Assembly: GCA_020851835.1 (NCBI GenBank)
Contig: JADZBZ010000039.1
Location: 1-10,746, forward strand
From: Acidobacteriota bacterium
Lineage (GTDB): Bacteria > Acidobacteriota > Vicinamibacteria > Vicinamibacterales > UBA2999
DNA: 10,746 nt
Direction of reading: 5' to 3'
Made by a program: the position numbers and the translations under genes. Under the pieces are notes generated by a model. It did no database searches. It had not been told where the DNA came from and saw only the letters and a list, made by a program, of their open reading frames with translations. Below, in pieces: positions 1 through 6,535 of the stretch (positions are counted from its first letter, which is position 1; every line of letters starts with the position of its first letter).

Positions 1-348
1 GCCGTGGGCTTCTGCTACGGCGGCGGCGTGGTCAATTTCCTGGCCACGCAGCTGCCGGATCTGGCTGCGGGCGTGGTGTTCTACGGCAGTTCTCCCGCGA
101 CGGCGGACGTGCCGAAGATCAAGGCGGCGCTGCTGATTCAGTCCGCGGCTGTGGACGAGCGCATCAACGCCAGCTGGCCGGAATACGAGGCGGCTCTGAA
201 GTCAGCCGGCGTCCGCTACGAACGGCATCTCTACCCTGGCACGCAGCACGGCTTCAACAACGACACGACGCCGCGCTTCGATGCGGCCGCAGCCAAGCTG
301 GCATGGCAGCGGACGATCGATTTCTTCAACACCCGCTTGCGAGACTGA
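1..348 (+). CDS. Dienelactone hydrolase family protein (C-terminal part, 5' end outside window)
   Basis: Alpha/beta-hydrolase of the dienelactone hydrolase (DLH) family; 115 residues are visible and the gene enters from the left edge already open. The catalytic triad can be read in order: nucleophile Cys at fragment residue 5 in the GFCYGGG elbow, Asp52 in the DERIN segment, and His83 in GTQHGFNND. The order Cys-Asp-His, the GxCxGG elbow and the short C-terminal helix after the His are typical of DLH proteins. Full-length family members run about 230-290 residues, so roughly half the protein is missing here, possibly including an N-terminal signal peptide. The substrate cannot be read: the family includes carboxymethylenebutenolidase and many uncharacterised esterases. 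It is the only intact plus-strand gene in the window and converges on lolD, with hairpins between the two stop codons. Confidence 0.9.
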   Translation, partial: AVGFCYGGGVVNFLATQLPDLAAGVVFYGSSPATADVPKIKAALLIQSAAVDERINASWPEYEAALKSAGVRYERHLYPGTQHGFNNDTTPRFDAAAAKLAWQRTIDFFNTRLRD

Positions 349-356
349 TACCCAGG

Positions 357-374
357 GCCGGACGGCAGTCCGGC
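357..374. terminator. Hairpin just after the dienelactone hydrolase stop
   Basis: A perfect 7-bp inverted repeat (GCCGGAC / GTCCGGC) with a GGCA loop begins 8 bases after the plus-strand stop codon. There is no T-run after it, so it is not a canonical intrinsic terminator. Its position immediately 3' of a gene in a convergent gap suggests an RNA 3'-end structure. Seen directly; the terminator role is inferred. Confidence 0.4.
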
Positions 375-402
375 GACCTCCGATCCGACGTGAGCGCGAT
401 CG

Positions 403-436
403 GCCCGACCCGAGTGCGCGGCCAGGCGGGTCGGGC
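403..436. terminator. Strong 10-bp inverted repeat in the convergent gap, possible bidirectional terminator
   Basis: Perfect 10-bp arms GCCCGACCCG (403-412) and CGGGTCGGGC (427-436) surround a 14-base loop. This is the most stable dyad in the 101-bp space between two converging genes, so it could end transcripts arriving from either side. No poly-T tract flanks either arm, so Rho-assisted termination or RNA 3'-end protection is as likely as intrinsic termination. Confidence 0.5.
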
Positions 437-451
437 GAGGTGTGCCACCTC
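437..451. repeat. 6-bp hairpin overlapping the lolD stop codon
   Basis: Arms GAGGTG (437-442) and CACCTC (446-451) with a 3-base TGC loop directly abut the 10-bp dyad and include bases of the lolD stop codon (450-452). It is seen directly as a third hairpin in about 100 bases. Whether it forms in RNA is not known, and a short dyad like this can arise by chance in G+C-rich DNA. Confidence 0.3.
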
Positions 452-1127
452 AGGAGGATTCGGTCAGCCGTCCGCCCTCGAGCCGCAGAATGCGATCGCA
501 CTGTTCCGCCAACCGGGGGTTGTGCGTGGCCAGGATGGCCGTCAATCCGAATTCGCGGTGCATGTCGCGCAGCAACGCGTGCAGGGCATCGGCCGTGGTT
601 TCGTCCAGGTCGCCTGTCGGTTCGTCGGCCAGCAGCAGGGCTGGGCGCGTGACGAGGGCCCGGGCGACGGCCACGCGCTGTTGCTCCCCGCCCGACAGCA
701 TGCCGGGACGATGATCGGCGCGGTCAGTCAGCCCGACGCGCGCCAGCAAGGCCGCCGCGCGCAGCCGCGACTCGGCGGGCGCAGTGCGGGCGATGCGCAG
801 CGGCATCTCGGCGTTCTCGAGTGCCGAGAATTCCGGCAGCAGGTGATGGAACTGGAACACGAATCCCACCGAGTGGTTGCGGAAGGCCACGAGGTCGGCA
901 TCGGGCATCCCGGTCACGGTGTGGTCCCCCACCTGGATCGTGCCGGCGTCGGGCCGGTCCAACCCTCCGAGCAAGTGCAGCAGCGTGCTCTTCCCGACAC
1001 CGGACGCGCCCATGATGGCGACCATCTGGCCCTGCTCCACCTGTAGCGACAGGTCCGTCAGCACGTGCAGGCTCCGTCCGGCAACCGGATACGACTTGGA
1101 CAGCCCTGACGCGGTGACAAATGACAT
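450..1127 (-). CDS. lolD: Lipoprotein-releasing system ATP-binding protein LolD
   Basis: Cytoplasmic ATPase of the LolCDE-type exporter, which extracts lipoproteins from the inner membrane and passes them toward the outer membrane. At 225 residues it has the usual family length. Visible motifs are Walker A GASGVGKST (40-48), Q-loop Gln92 within FQFHHLLPEF (the LolD/MacB-type Q-loop region), signature LSGGEQQR (134-141), Walker B ALLLADEP with Asp158-Glu159, D-loop TGDLD (161-165) and switch His192. The ATG at 1127 (MSFVTASGLSKSY) is chosen because the reading frame upstream of it lies inside lolC and gives an Arg-rich, non-homologous extension. The start is 4 bp after the lolC stop with only a weak ribosome-binding site, so translational coupling to lolC is likely. 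It is the last gene of the minus-strand run. Confidence 0.96.
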   Translation of the reverse strand: MSFVTASGLSKSYPVAGRSLHVLTDLSLQVEQGQMVAIMGASGVGKSTLLHLLGGLDRPDAGTIQVGDHTVTGMPDADLVAFRNHSVGFVFQFHHLLPEFSALENAEMPLRIARTAPAESRLRAAALLARVGLTDRADHRPGMLSGGEQQRVAVARALVTRPALLLADEPTGDLDETTADALHALLRDMHREFGLTAILATHNPRLAEQCDRILRLEGGRLTESS

Positions 1128-1131
1128 CGGG

Positions 1132-2355
1132 CTACTCGTAGCGGAGCGCCTGGGCCGGGTCGAGCCGCGCCGCCTGACGCGACGGGTAGAGCGTCGCGAC
1201 AAAACAGACCAGGACGGCGCCCACGACGACCACGCCGAGGTCCCACGGCAGCACCTTGAACGGCAGGTAGGTCACCTGGTACACGTCGCTCGGAATGGCA
1301 ATGACGCGATAGCGGTCGAGCAGGTAGGCGACGATGGCGCCCGTCGTCGCTCCAGCCAGGGTGCCGATGACGCCGATGATCATGCCCTGCATGAGGAAGA
1401 TGAGCATCACCGAGCGCGCCGACGCGCCCATCGTCTTCAGGATGGCGATATCGCGCGTCTTCTCCATGACGAGCAGGACGAGCGACGCCACGATGTTGAG
1501 CGCCGCCACCATGACAATCAGCCCGATCCCGATGCCCATGGCCATCTTCTCGAGCCACAGGGCCGAGTAGAGGGACTGGTTCATGTCGGACCAGTCCTGC
1601 GTGATGTAGTCGGAGCCCAGCTTCTCCTGGATGGCATCGGCCACCGCAGGCGCGTTGTAGATGTCGGTGACGCGCAACTCGAGGTGGTCAGGGGCGTCGT
1701 GCCCGGTGAGGCGGTACGCCGTCTCGAGGTCCACGAATCCGTACGCCTGGTCGAACTCGAAGAGGCCGAGGCGGAAGTTGCCGGCGATGCGCACGCGGCG
1801 CTGGCGCGGCATCAGTCCCATGGGCGACAGCGTGCCCTGCGGCGTGATGAGGCTGATGACGTCGCCGGGAAACGCACCCAGCGTCCCGCTCAGGTCCCGG
1901 CCGATCAGGATGCCGGCGAAGTCCTCGTCGGTTGCCGGATGCAGGTCCTCGAGCGACCCGGCGGTCATCGCCCGCCCGATGTCGGTGACGCTTGCCTCGA
2001 GCTCCGGGTCGATCCCCTTCACCGTGATGAAGCCTTCGCCTCTGTCGCTGGTGACCAGGGCCTTGCCGAGCAGGGCCGGGGCCGCGCCGGCCACGCCGGG
2101 CACCGCGAGCATCTTGGCGACCTCGGCCCGGTAGTCGGTCAGGCCGCTGGGCTTCCACACATACACGTGGGCGGACGACCCGAGGATGCGGTCGCGCAGT
2201 TCGTTCTGCAGGCCCGTCATCAGCGCGAGCGCGATGACGAGCGCCATCACGCCGACGGTCACGCCCACCGTGGAGACCAGCGAGATCACCGAGACGAAGA
2301 CCTGGCGGCGCTTGGCCATCAGGTACCGCAGCGCGATCTGCAGTTCGTAGGGCAT
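1132..2355 (-). CDS. lolC: Lipoprotein-releasing ABC transporter permease, LolC/LolE family
   Basis: Inner-membrane permease partner of LolD. It has 407 residues and the standard architecture: a short cytoplasmic N-terminus (ELQIALRYLMAKRR), TM1 about 20-47, a large periplasmic MacB-like domain about 48-270, TM2 about 271-296, the cytoplasmic coupling segment with LKTMGA (about 306-311), TM3 about 315-345 and TM4 about 373-391. The C-terminal tail PSRQAARLDPAQALRYE is diagnostic of the LolC/LolE group. Its ATG start is 4 bp after the lysS stop, and its stop is 4 bp before lolD. Only one permease gene is present here, so the exporter may be a homodimeric (LolF-like) version, or a second permease may lie elsewhere. 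Identification is secure; the LolC versus LolE/LolF label is by convention. Confidence 0.94.
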   Translation of the reverse strand: MPYELQIALRYLMAKRRQVFVSVISLVSTVGVTVGVMALVIALALMTGLQNELRDRILGSSAHVYVWKPSGLTDYRAEVAKMLAVPGVAGAAPALLGKALVTSDRGEGFITVKGIDPELEASVTDIGRAMTAGSLEDLHPATDEDFAGILIGRDLSGTLGAFPGDVISLITPQGTLSPMGLMPRQRRVRIAGNFRLGLFEFDQAYGFVDLETAYRLTGHDAPDHLELRVTDIYNAPAVADAIQEKLGSDYITQDWSDMNQSLYSALWLEKMAMGIGIGLIVMVAALNIVASLVLLVMEKTRDIAILKTMGASARSVMLIFLMQGMIIGVIGTLAGATTGAIVAYLLDRYRVIAIPSDVYQVTYLPFKVLPWDLGVVVVGAVLVCFVATLYPSRQAARLDPAQALRYE

Positions 2356-2359
2356 GGCG

Positions 2360-3868
2360 TCAGTCGCGCGGCCGCATCAGCGGGAAGAGGATGACGTCCC
2401 GGATGGACGGGCTGTTGGTGAGGACCATCACCAGACGATCGATGCCGATGCCTTCGCCGCCGGCCGGGGGCATGCCGTATTCGAGGGCGCGCACGTAGTC
2501 GTCGTCCATGGCGTGGGCCTCGGCGTCGCCCTTCGCCCGCTCGGCCAGCTGGGCTTCGAACCGGCGGCGCTGCTCGGCGGGATCGTTGAGCTCGCTGAAG
2601 GCATTGGCCACTTCGAAACCCCCGATGTAGAGCTCGAATCGCTCCACGGTGTCGGGGTCGTCCGCGCGCTGTTTCGACAGCGGCGACACCTCGGTGGGAA
2701 AGTCATAGACGAAGGTGGGCTGCACCAACTGGTCTTCCCAGAGCGCCTCGAAGATGTCGGTCGCGACCCTGCCCGCGCCGGCGCCGGGTGGGGCCGCGAT
2801 GCCCAGGCGCGCCGCGATCGCGAGCGCCGAGTCGAGGCTCCGCAGTTCCTCGACGAGGACGGGCACGCCGAGACGTCGCGAAGCCTCCTCGGCCACTGCG
2901 TGCCGCAGCGAGAGCCGGCGAAACGGCGCCTGCAGATCGATCCGGTGCTCGCCGAAAGCCACCTGCTCGGTCCCCACCGCGGCGCGGGCGACAAACGAGA
3001 GCAGTTCCTCGGTGAAGCGCATGAGCACCTGGTAGTCCACGTACGCCCAGTAGAACTCGAGCATGGTGAACTCGGGGTTGTGCTGTGTCGAGATGCCCTC
3101 GTTTCGGAAGTTCCGGTTGATCTCGAACACCCGCTCGATACCGCCGACGATCAGGCGCTTCAGGTACAGCTCGGGCGCAATCCGCAGGAAGAGCTTCATG
3201 TCGAGCGCGTTGTGATGCGTCACGAACGGGCGCGCGAGCGCGCCGCCCGCGATGGGCTGCATCATGGGCGTCTCGACCTCCAGAAATCCATGGCTCGTGA
3301 GGAAGTCGCGCATGGCGGTGACCGTGCGGCTGCGAACCTCGAACACCTGGCGCACCGCGGGATTCACGATCAGGTCGAGGTAGCGCTGCCGGTACCGGAT
3401 CTCCACGTCCTGGAGGCCATGCCACTTCTCGGGCAGCGGAATCAGGCACTTGGCCAGGAATTGGAGCGACGTGGCCCAGACGGAGAGCTCGTCGGTCTTC
3501 GTGCGGAAGAGGTGACCCGCGACGCCGACGTGATCGCCGAAGTCGAGCAGCCGGGACATGGCGTAGTCGCGCTCGGGAAGGGAGTCGTGGCGGACGTACA
3601 CCTGGATGCGCGATCGGCCGTCCGAGATCACGAAGAACGCGGCCTTGCCGAAGTTGCGGATGCCGACGATTCGTCCGGCGGTCACGGTCTCGACGCGCGA
3701 GGCGTCGAGCGCCGCCGCATCGGATTGCCCGTGCGCGCCGACCAGCGCGGTCACGGCGTGCGTGGTGGCGAAGTGACTGGGATAGGCGCGAAAGCCCAGC
3801 GCCACGATGCCTTCGAGGTGGGCTCGCCGCTGGGCGATCTGGGCTTCTTCGTTGCTCGACACGCGCAC
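2360..3868 (-). CDS. lysS: Lysyl-tRNA synthetase, class II
   Basis: Charges tRNA-Lys with lysine using ATP in the cytoplasm. The 502-residue length is normal for class II LysRS. The N-terminal OB-fold anticodon-binding domain covers about 62-145. The class II core follows: motif 1 about 186-205 (HGFLEVETPMM), motif 2 about 246-275 with RNFRNEG and HNPEFTMLE, and motif 3 about 471-500 with GIGIDRLVM and the catalytic Arg in that segment. The start is GTG: one at 3868 and an in-frame GTG at 3862. The AGGAG at 3872-3876 is 3 nt from the first and 9 nt from the second, so the second may be the real start (2 residues shorter). It sits 26 bp after nusB and 4 bp before lolC. The lysS-lolC-lolD order occurs in several Gram-negative lineages, as I recall. 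Confidence 0.97.
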   Translation of the reverse strand: MRVSSNEEAQIAQRRAHLEGIVALGFRAYPSHFATTHAVTALVGAHGQSDAAALDASRVETVTAGRIVGIRNFGKAAFFVISDGRSRIQVYVRHDSLPERDYAMSRLLDFGDHVGVAGHLFRTKTDELSVWATSLQFLAKCLIPLPEKWHGLQDVEIRYRQRYLDLIVNPAVRQVFEVRSRTVTAMRDFLTSHGFLEVETPMMQPIAGGALARPFVTHHNALDMKLFLRIAPELYLKRLIVGGIERVFEINRNFRNEGISTQHNPEFTMLEFYWAYVDYQVLMRFTEELLSFVARAAVGTEQVAFGEHRIDLQAPFRRLSLRHAVAEEASRRLGVPVLVEELRSLDSALAIAARLGIAAPPGAGAGRVATDIFEALWEDQLVQPTFVYDFPTEVSPLSKQRADDPDTVERFELYIGGFEVANAFSELNDPAEQRRRFEAQLAERAKGDAEAHAMDDDYVRALEYGMPPAGGEGIGIDRLVMVLTNSPSIRDVILFPLMRPRD

Positions 3869-3871
3869 GCT

Positions 3872-3876
3872 CTCCT
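3872..3876 (-). promoter_or_regulatory. lysS ribosome-binding site that favours the inner GTG start
   Basis: The minus strand reads AGGAG here. The spacer to the GTG at 3868 is 3 nt, too short, while the spacer to the in-frame GTG at 3862 is 9 nt, within the usual range. It is one of the few clear Shine-Dalgarno sites in the run and lies in the 26-bp nusB-lysS gap. Confidence 0.55.
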
Positions 3877-3894
3877 GGAGGGGCCCGGTGGACC

Positions 3895-4365
3895 CTACTC
3901 GACCAGCTTGCCTTCGCCCTTCAGCGCCCGGAAGACGCCGTCGAGCACTCCATTGACGAACCGGGCCGCCTCCTCTCCGCTGTAGGCGCGGGCCAGCTCG
4001 ATGGCCTCGTTGATCACCACGCGCGGCGGGGTGTCAGGACGCGCCAGCCATTCGTGAATGGCCAGTCGCAGTACCAGGCGATCCAGCGCCGCCATGCGTT
4101 CAACCCGCCAGTGCTGAGCGGCCTGGCCGATGCGCTCGTCGAGCGCCGCCCGCTCGGCCAGCACACCCCGCGCGAGCGTCTCGGCGAACGCCCGGTCGCG
4201 CTCGCCGAGCGCGGCCACGTCCGGCGCGCCCGCGCCGTCGAGCACCCCAAAAGCGTCGGCCAGCGCGAGGCCACCCACCTCGCACTCGTAGAGCGCCTGC
4301 AGCGCCACCGTGCGCGCCTGCCGGCGGCCCGCCCACCGTGACTGAGCCGCCCCGGTGTCGCTCAT
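3895..4365 (-). CDS. nusB: Transcription antitermination factor NusB
   Basis: All-helical RNA-binding factor that with NusE (S10) forms part of rRNA antitermination complexes. It has 156 residues, typical of the family. Recognisable conserved blocks are RRQARTVALQALYECE near residues 14-29, RMAALDRLVLRLAIHE about 90-105, and the C-terminal DTPPRVVINEAIELARAYS plus FVNGVLDGV about 111-144. The ATG at 4365 (MSDTGAAQ) is chosen: it overlaps the ribH stop as ATGA (4362-4365), and the frame upstream is Gly/Arg/Ala-rich shadow of ribH. The ribH-nusB adjacency is common in bacteria and the overlap implies coupled translation. The first dozen residues are not conserved with the family, as usual. No sign of disruption. 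Confidence 0.95.
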   Translation of the reverse strand: MSDTGAAQSRWAGRRQARTVALQALYECEVGGLALADAFGVLDGAGAPDVAALGERDRAFAETLARGVLAERAALDERIGQAAQHWRVERMAALDRLVLRLAIHEWLARPDTPPRVVINEAIELARAYSGEEAARFVNGVLDGVFRALKGEGKLVE

Positions 4366-4802
4366 CGCGGCATCCCGGCTCGCCCGGCCAGCAGACGGGC
4401 CATCTCGAGCACGGCCTCGGCCGCCTCCCGGCCCTTGTTGCCCGGCCCGGGCGCCGACCGCTCGAGCGCCTCCTCCGCCGCGTGGGTCGTGAGCACGCCA
4501 AAGGCCATCGGCACGCGGGTCTTCGACTGCGCCGCCATGATGCCGTGCGCACACGCCGACGCGATGAACTCGAAGTGCGGTGTGGCGCCCTTGATGAGAC
4601 AGCCCAGGCAGACCACGCCGCTCACGCGGCCGCTGGCCGCCACCATCTCGGCCGCCAGCGGAATCTCGAACGCGCCGGGCACGCGCAGCACCTCGATGTC
4701 ATCCGCCCCGATGCCGGCCTCGGTCAACGCCTCGTGCGCGCCATCCAGCAGGCGCTCGGTCACGAAGTCGTTGAATCGTGCCACGACGATCGCGACGCGC
4801 AC
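4362..4802 (-). CDS. ribH: 6,7-dimethyl-8-ribityllumazine synthase
   Basis: Penultimate enzyme of riboflavin synthesis, condensing 5-amino-6-ribitylaminouracil with 3,4-dihydroxy-2-butanone 4-phosphate. The 146-residue product contains VAIVVARFNDFV (3-14), PGAFEIP (42-48), the catalytic His76 in KGATPHFEF, and the C-terminal GVLTTHAAEEALERS and GNKGREAAE segments. The GTG start at 4802 is preceded by GGAAGGGG with an 8-nt spacer. Family members usually carry about ten more N-terminal residues (an EGxL-type strand). In-frame codons upstream of the GTG, inside the end of the enoyl-CoA hydratase gene, read LEGALG, but the only start-like codon there is CTG. The start is therefore slightly uncertain. 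Other riboflavin genes are not in the window and no FMN riboswitch is seen. Confidence 0.95.
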   Translation of the reverse strand: MRVAIVVARFNDFVTERLLDGAHEALTEAGIGADDIEVLRVPGAFEIPLAAEMVAASGRVSGVVCLGCLIKGATPHFEFIASACAHGIMAAQSKTRVPMAFGVLTTHAAEEALERSAPGPGNKGREAAEAVLEMARLLAGRAGMPR

Positions 4803-4804
4803 GC

Positions 4805-5587
4805 CTAGCGCCCCTTCCAGATCGCCTTGCGCTTGGCGAGGAAGGCCGCCGTGCCCTCTTTCGTATCTTCGGTGGACGCCACGGCGCCGAAGAGCGCCGA
4901 CTCCAAGAAAGCTCCCGAGGCGAGGGGCATGTCGAGACCGTGGTTCACCGCCTCGAGAATGTAACGCGTCGCGACGGGAGCCTTGCTCGCCAGCGCGTGG
5001 GCGAGCTTCAGGGAGGCGGCCATCAGCTCGGCCGCCGGCACGACCTGGTTGACCAGACCGATCTCGTAGGCCCGCTGCGAGGTGAGCAGGTCGCCGGTCA
5101 GCAGGATCTCGAGCGCGCGGCCCTTCCCCACCAGCCGCGGAAGCCGCTGGCTGCCCGCATAGCCCGGGATGATGCCAAGGTTGATCTCTGGCTGGCCGAG
5201 GCGCGCCGTGTCGGCGGCCACGCGCAGGGTGCAGGCCATGGCCAGCTCACAGCCCCCGCCGAGCGCAAAGCCGTTGAGCGCGGCGATCACAGGCTTGCCG
5301 AGATGTTCGATGCGGTCGAAGAGCCGCTGTCCCCGGCGCGCGTGCTCCTTGCCCTGCACCGGTGTGAGGATCGCCAGCTCGTTGATGTCGGCGCCCGCCA
5401 CGAAGGCCTTCTCGCCCGTGCCGGTCAGCACGACCACGCGCACGGCATCGTCTACGGCGAGCGCCTCGATCGCCGACTCGAGTTCGGCCAGCGTCGCGGC
5501 ATTCAGGGCGTTGAGCACCTTGGGCCGGTTGACGGTGAGGATGGCGACGGCACCGTCGCGATCGAGCAGCAGGTTGTCAAAGTTCAT
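4805..5587 (-). CDS. Enoyl-CoA hydratase / crotonase family protein
   Basis: Cytoplasmic crotonase-fold enzyme, most likely adding water to trans-2-enoyl-CoA (crotonyl-CoA type) in beta-oxidation or butyrate-style metabolism. At 260 residues it matches the short-chain hydratase length. The oxyanion-hole segments AFVAGADI (61-68) and ALGGGCEL (108-115) are present, and both catalytic glutamates of the hydratase subgroup are kept: Glu114 in GGGCEL and Glu134 in GQPEINLG. The C-terminal tail DTKEGTAAFLAKRKAIWKGR is standard for hydratases. The ATG at 5587 (MNFDNLLLDRDG) is preferred over a 10-residue upstream extension because it overlaps the VanZ-like stop as ATGA (5584-5587). ribH starts 2 bp after its stop. 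Exact substrate chain length cannot be read, and a 3-hydroxybutyryl-CoA dehydratase role is equally possible. Confidence 0.93.
   Translation of the reverse strand: MNFDNLLLDRDGAVAILTVNRPKVLNALNAATLAELESAIEALAVDDAVRVVVLTGTGEKAFVAGADINELAILTPVQGKEHARRGQRLFDRIEHLGKPVIAALNGFALGGGCELAMACTLRVAADTARLGQPEINLGIIPGYAGSQRLPRLVGKGRALEILLTGDLLTSQRAYEIGLVNQVVPAAELMAASLKLAHALASKAPVATRYILEAVNHGLDMPLASGAFLESALFGAVASTEDTKEGTAAFLAKRKAIWKGR
4811..4818 (-). promoter_or_regulatory. ribH ribosome-binding site
   Basis: The minus strand reads GGAAGGGG, 8 nt upstream of the GTG at 4802. It lies inside the last codons of the upstream enoyl-CoA hydratase gene (Trp-Lys-Gly-Arg-stop). It supports the GTG rather than an upstream CTG as the ribH start. 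Confidence 0.5.
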
Positions 5588-5976
5588 GATCGAGAGCTGA
5601 TGATACTCCACGCCCATGCCGCCCCCAGCGCCAGCGCCGCGCCGACACCGTCGGCCGCCAGGTCGCGGATGTCCGGGGTTCGACCCGGTACGAACGACTG
5701 GTGAAATTCATCCAGTGCGCCGTAGGTGGTCGCGACGAGCCACGCCGCCGCCAGCGCCGCGCAGCCGACCCCGCGCCAGCGTCCCGCCGCCGTGGCCCGC
5801 AGCGTGACGAGGCCAAGGCCCGCGTACGCAATCCCGTGCTGGAGCCAGTCAGGCGCCTCCGCGAGCCAGACCGGGAACGGTCCGGGGCCCGCGTCGCCCG
5901 GCTGCGCGGACAGCACGAAGAGCAGGGCCATGTAGGCGGCCACGGGAGCCCAGAGGCCGAGCGGGAACGCGCGCAC
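5584..5976 (-). CDS. VanZ-like family membrane protein
   Basis: Small integral membrane protein of 130 residues with about four hydrophobic segments (about 8-23, 46-60, 69-86 and 107-126). The VanZ-domain signatures are present: LQHGIAYAGLG around His47, DEFHQSF (89-95) followed by PGRTPDIRDLAADGVGA (97-113). Family proteins include VanZ of the teicoplanin-resistance cluster and many untested proteins; the biochemical role is not established. The short length indicates a stand-alone VanZ-like domain rather than a resistance determinant, and no van genes are nearby. The start is GTG at 5976, 7 bp after the preceding small gene, with a poor ribosome-binding site. Its stop overlaps the enoyl-CoA hydratase start by 4 bp. 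It is the last of four consecutive small membrane proteins. Confidence 0.88.
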   Translation of the reverse strand: MRAFPLGLWAPVAAYMALLFVLSAQPGDAGPGPFPVWLAEAPDWLQHGIAYAGLGLVTLRATAAGRWRGVGCAALAAAWLVATTYGALDEFHQSFVPGRTPDIRDLAADGVGAALALGAAWAWSIISSRS

Positions 5977-5983
5977 GATCGCG

Positions 5984-6157
5984 CTAGAAGGGAAGCGGGT
6001 ACATCAGCCAGCCCAGGACGAGCCCGGCACCGACAAACGCCCCGAAGTACCGTACGCCGAGCGCCAGTTGATCGGCCGGCTTGTCGCGGCCGATTACGGC
6101 AAACACCAGCGATACGAAGAAGGCGAAGACGATCATCAGGGCCAGGTGGCTCGTCAT
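5984..6157 (-). CDS. Hypothetical 57-residue membrane protein
   Basis: I do not recognise this protein. It is 57 residues long with two hydrophobic segments: about 5-22 (LALMIVFAFFVSLVFAVI) and about 36-53 (YFGAFVGAGLVLGWLMY), joined by a charged loop GRDKPADQLALGVR. It ends in PLPF, so most of the chain is membrane-embedded. The ATG at 6157 is preceded by GGAAGTG about 10 nt upstream, and an upstream extension in the same frame is only shadow of the preceding gene. It is 7 bp after the DUF6677-like gene and 7 bp before the VanZ-like gene, so position and spacing argue that it is a real operon member. Possible roles (accessory subunit, regulator of a neighbour) are guesses. Confidence 0.75.
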   Translation of the reverse strand: MTSHLALMIVFAFFVSLVFAVIGRDKPADQLALGVRYFGAFVGAGLVLGWLMYPLPF

Positions 6158-6164
6158 GGCGCGG

Positions 6165-6524
6165 TCACTTCCGGCCCAGCCGCACGTCGTGAGCGTCGAG
6201 CGCGACGAGCATGTTGAGTAGCCCCGCCACGATGAGAAAGGCGTTGCCGTACTCATAGGCGGCGGCCGTCACCACACCCTGCCCAGCCCCGAGGGCCGAC
6301 GCCACCACATAAGGCAGCCCGATGGCGAGGTTGGCCACGGCAGCCAATCCGACCAGGGGTTGTGAGAAATCGAACGGAAACAGCCGGCCGTCGAGGGCCA
6401 GGCCCATCGCGAACATCGCGGGAATCGCCAGGACGAACACGATGCCCTTCAGACGACGCCCCTGCAGCAGGTGGCCACCACCGGGCACGAGCCATGAAAC
6501 GATCCAGACGAGCGCAAGCGGCAC
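6165..6524 (-). CDS. Small membrane protein, DUF6677-like
   Basis: A 119-residue integral membrane protein with about four hydrophobic segments (about 3-20, 27-45, 55-80 and 90-110). The N-terminal part WLVPGGGHLLQGRRLKGIVF resembles the Pro-Gly-Gly-His turn followed by a basic loop that is found in DUF6677/TM2-like small proteins; that assignment is from memory and tentative. The function is unknown. The start is taken as GTG at 6524 because no ATG lies near and the frame further upstream is Gly/Arg-rich shadow of the DUF2085 gene; hydrophobic sequence (NCWVV) also lies just before it, so a start a few codons upstream at a non-standard codon cannot be excluded. It begins 11 bp after the DUF2085 stop and ends 7 bp before the 57-aa gene. 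Confidence 0.8.
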   Translation of the reverse strand: MPLALVWIVSWLVPGGGHLLQGRRLKGIVFVLAIPAMFAMGLALDGRLFPFDFSQPLVGLAAVANLAIGLPYVVASALGAGQGVVTAAAYEYGNAFLIVAGLLNMLVALDAHDVRLGRK

Positions 6525-6535
6525 GACCCAGCAGT

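Noticed and set aside
877..2394. 505-codon plus-strand open frame
   Set aside because: It lies antisense to lolC and lolD, is rich in Arg/His/Asp/Gly without any domain, and results from G+C-rich codon bias opposite real genes.
2354..3985. 543-codon plus-strand open frame
   Set aside because: It is the antisense shadow of lysS, whose class II motifs are complete on the minus strand; the plus-strand product shows no recognisable motif.
4366..4554. 63-residue extension of nusB into ribH
   Set aside because: Gly/Arg-rich shadow of ribH; the ATGA overlap gives a normal-length NusB.
4803..5100. Possible FMN riboswitch ahead of ribH
   Set aside because: ribH starts 2 bp after the enoyl-CoA hydratase stop, leaving no leader, and no RFN-type conserved element is visible.
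5584..5976. Glycopeptide-resistance role for the VanZ-like gene
   Set aside because: Only the VanZ-like domain is shared; no vanHAX-type or other resistance genes are nearby, and VanZ-like proteins are widespread in non-resistant bacteria.
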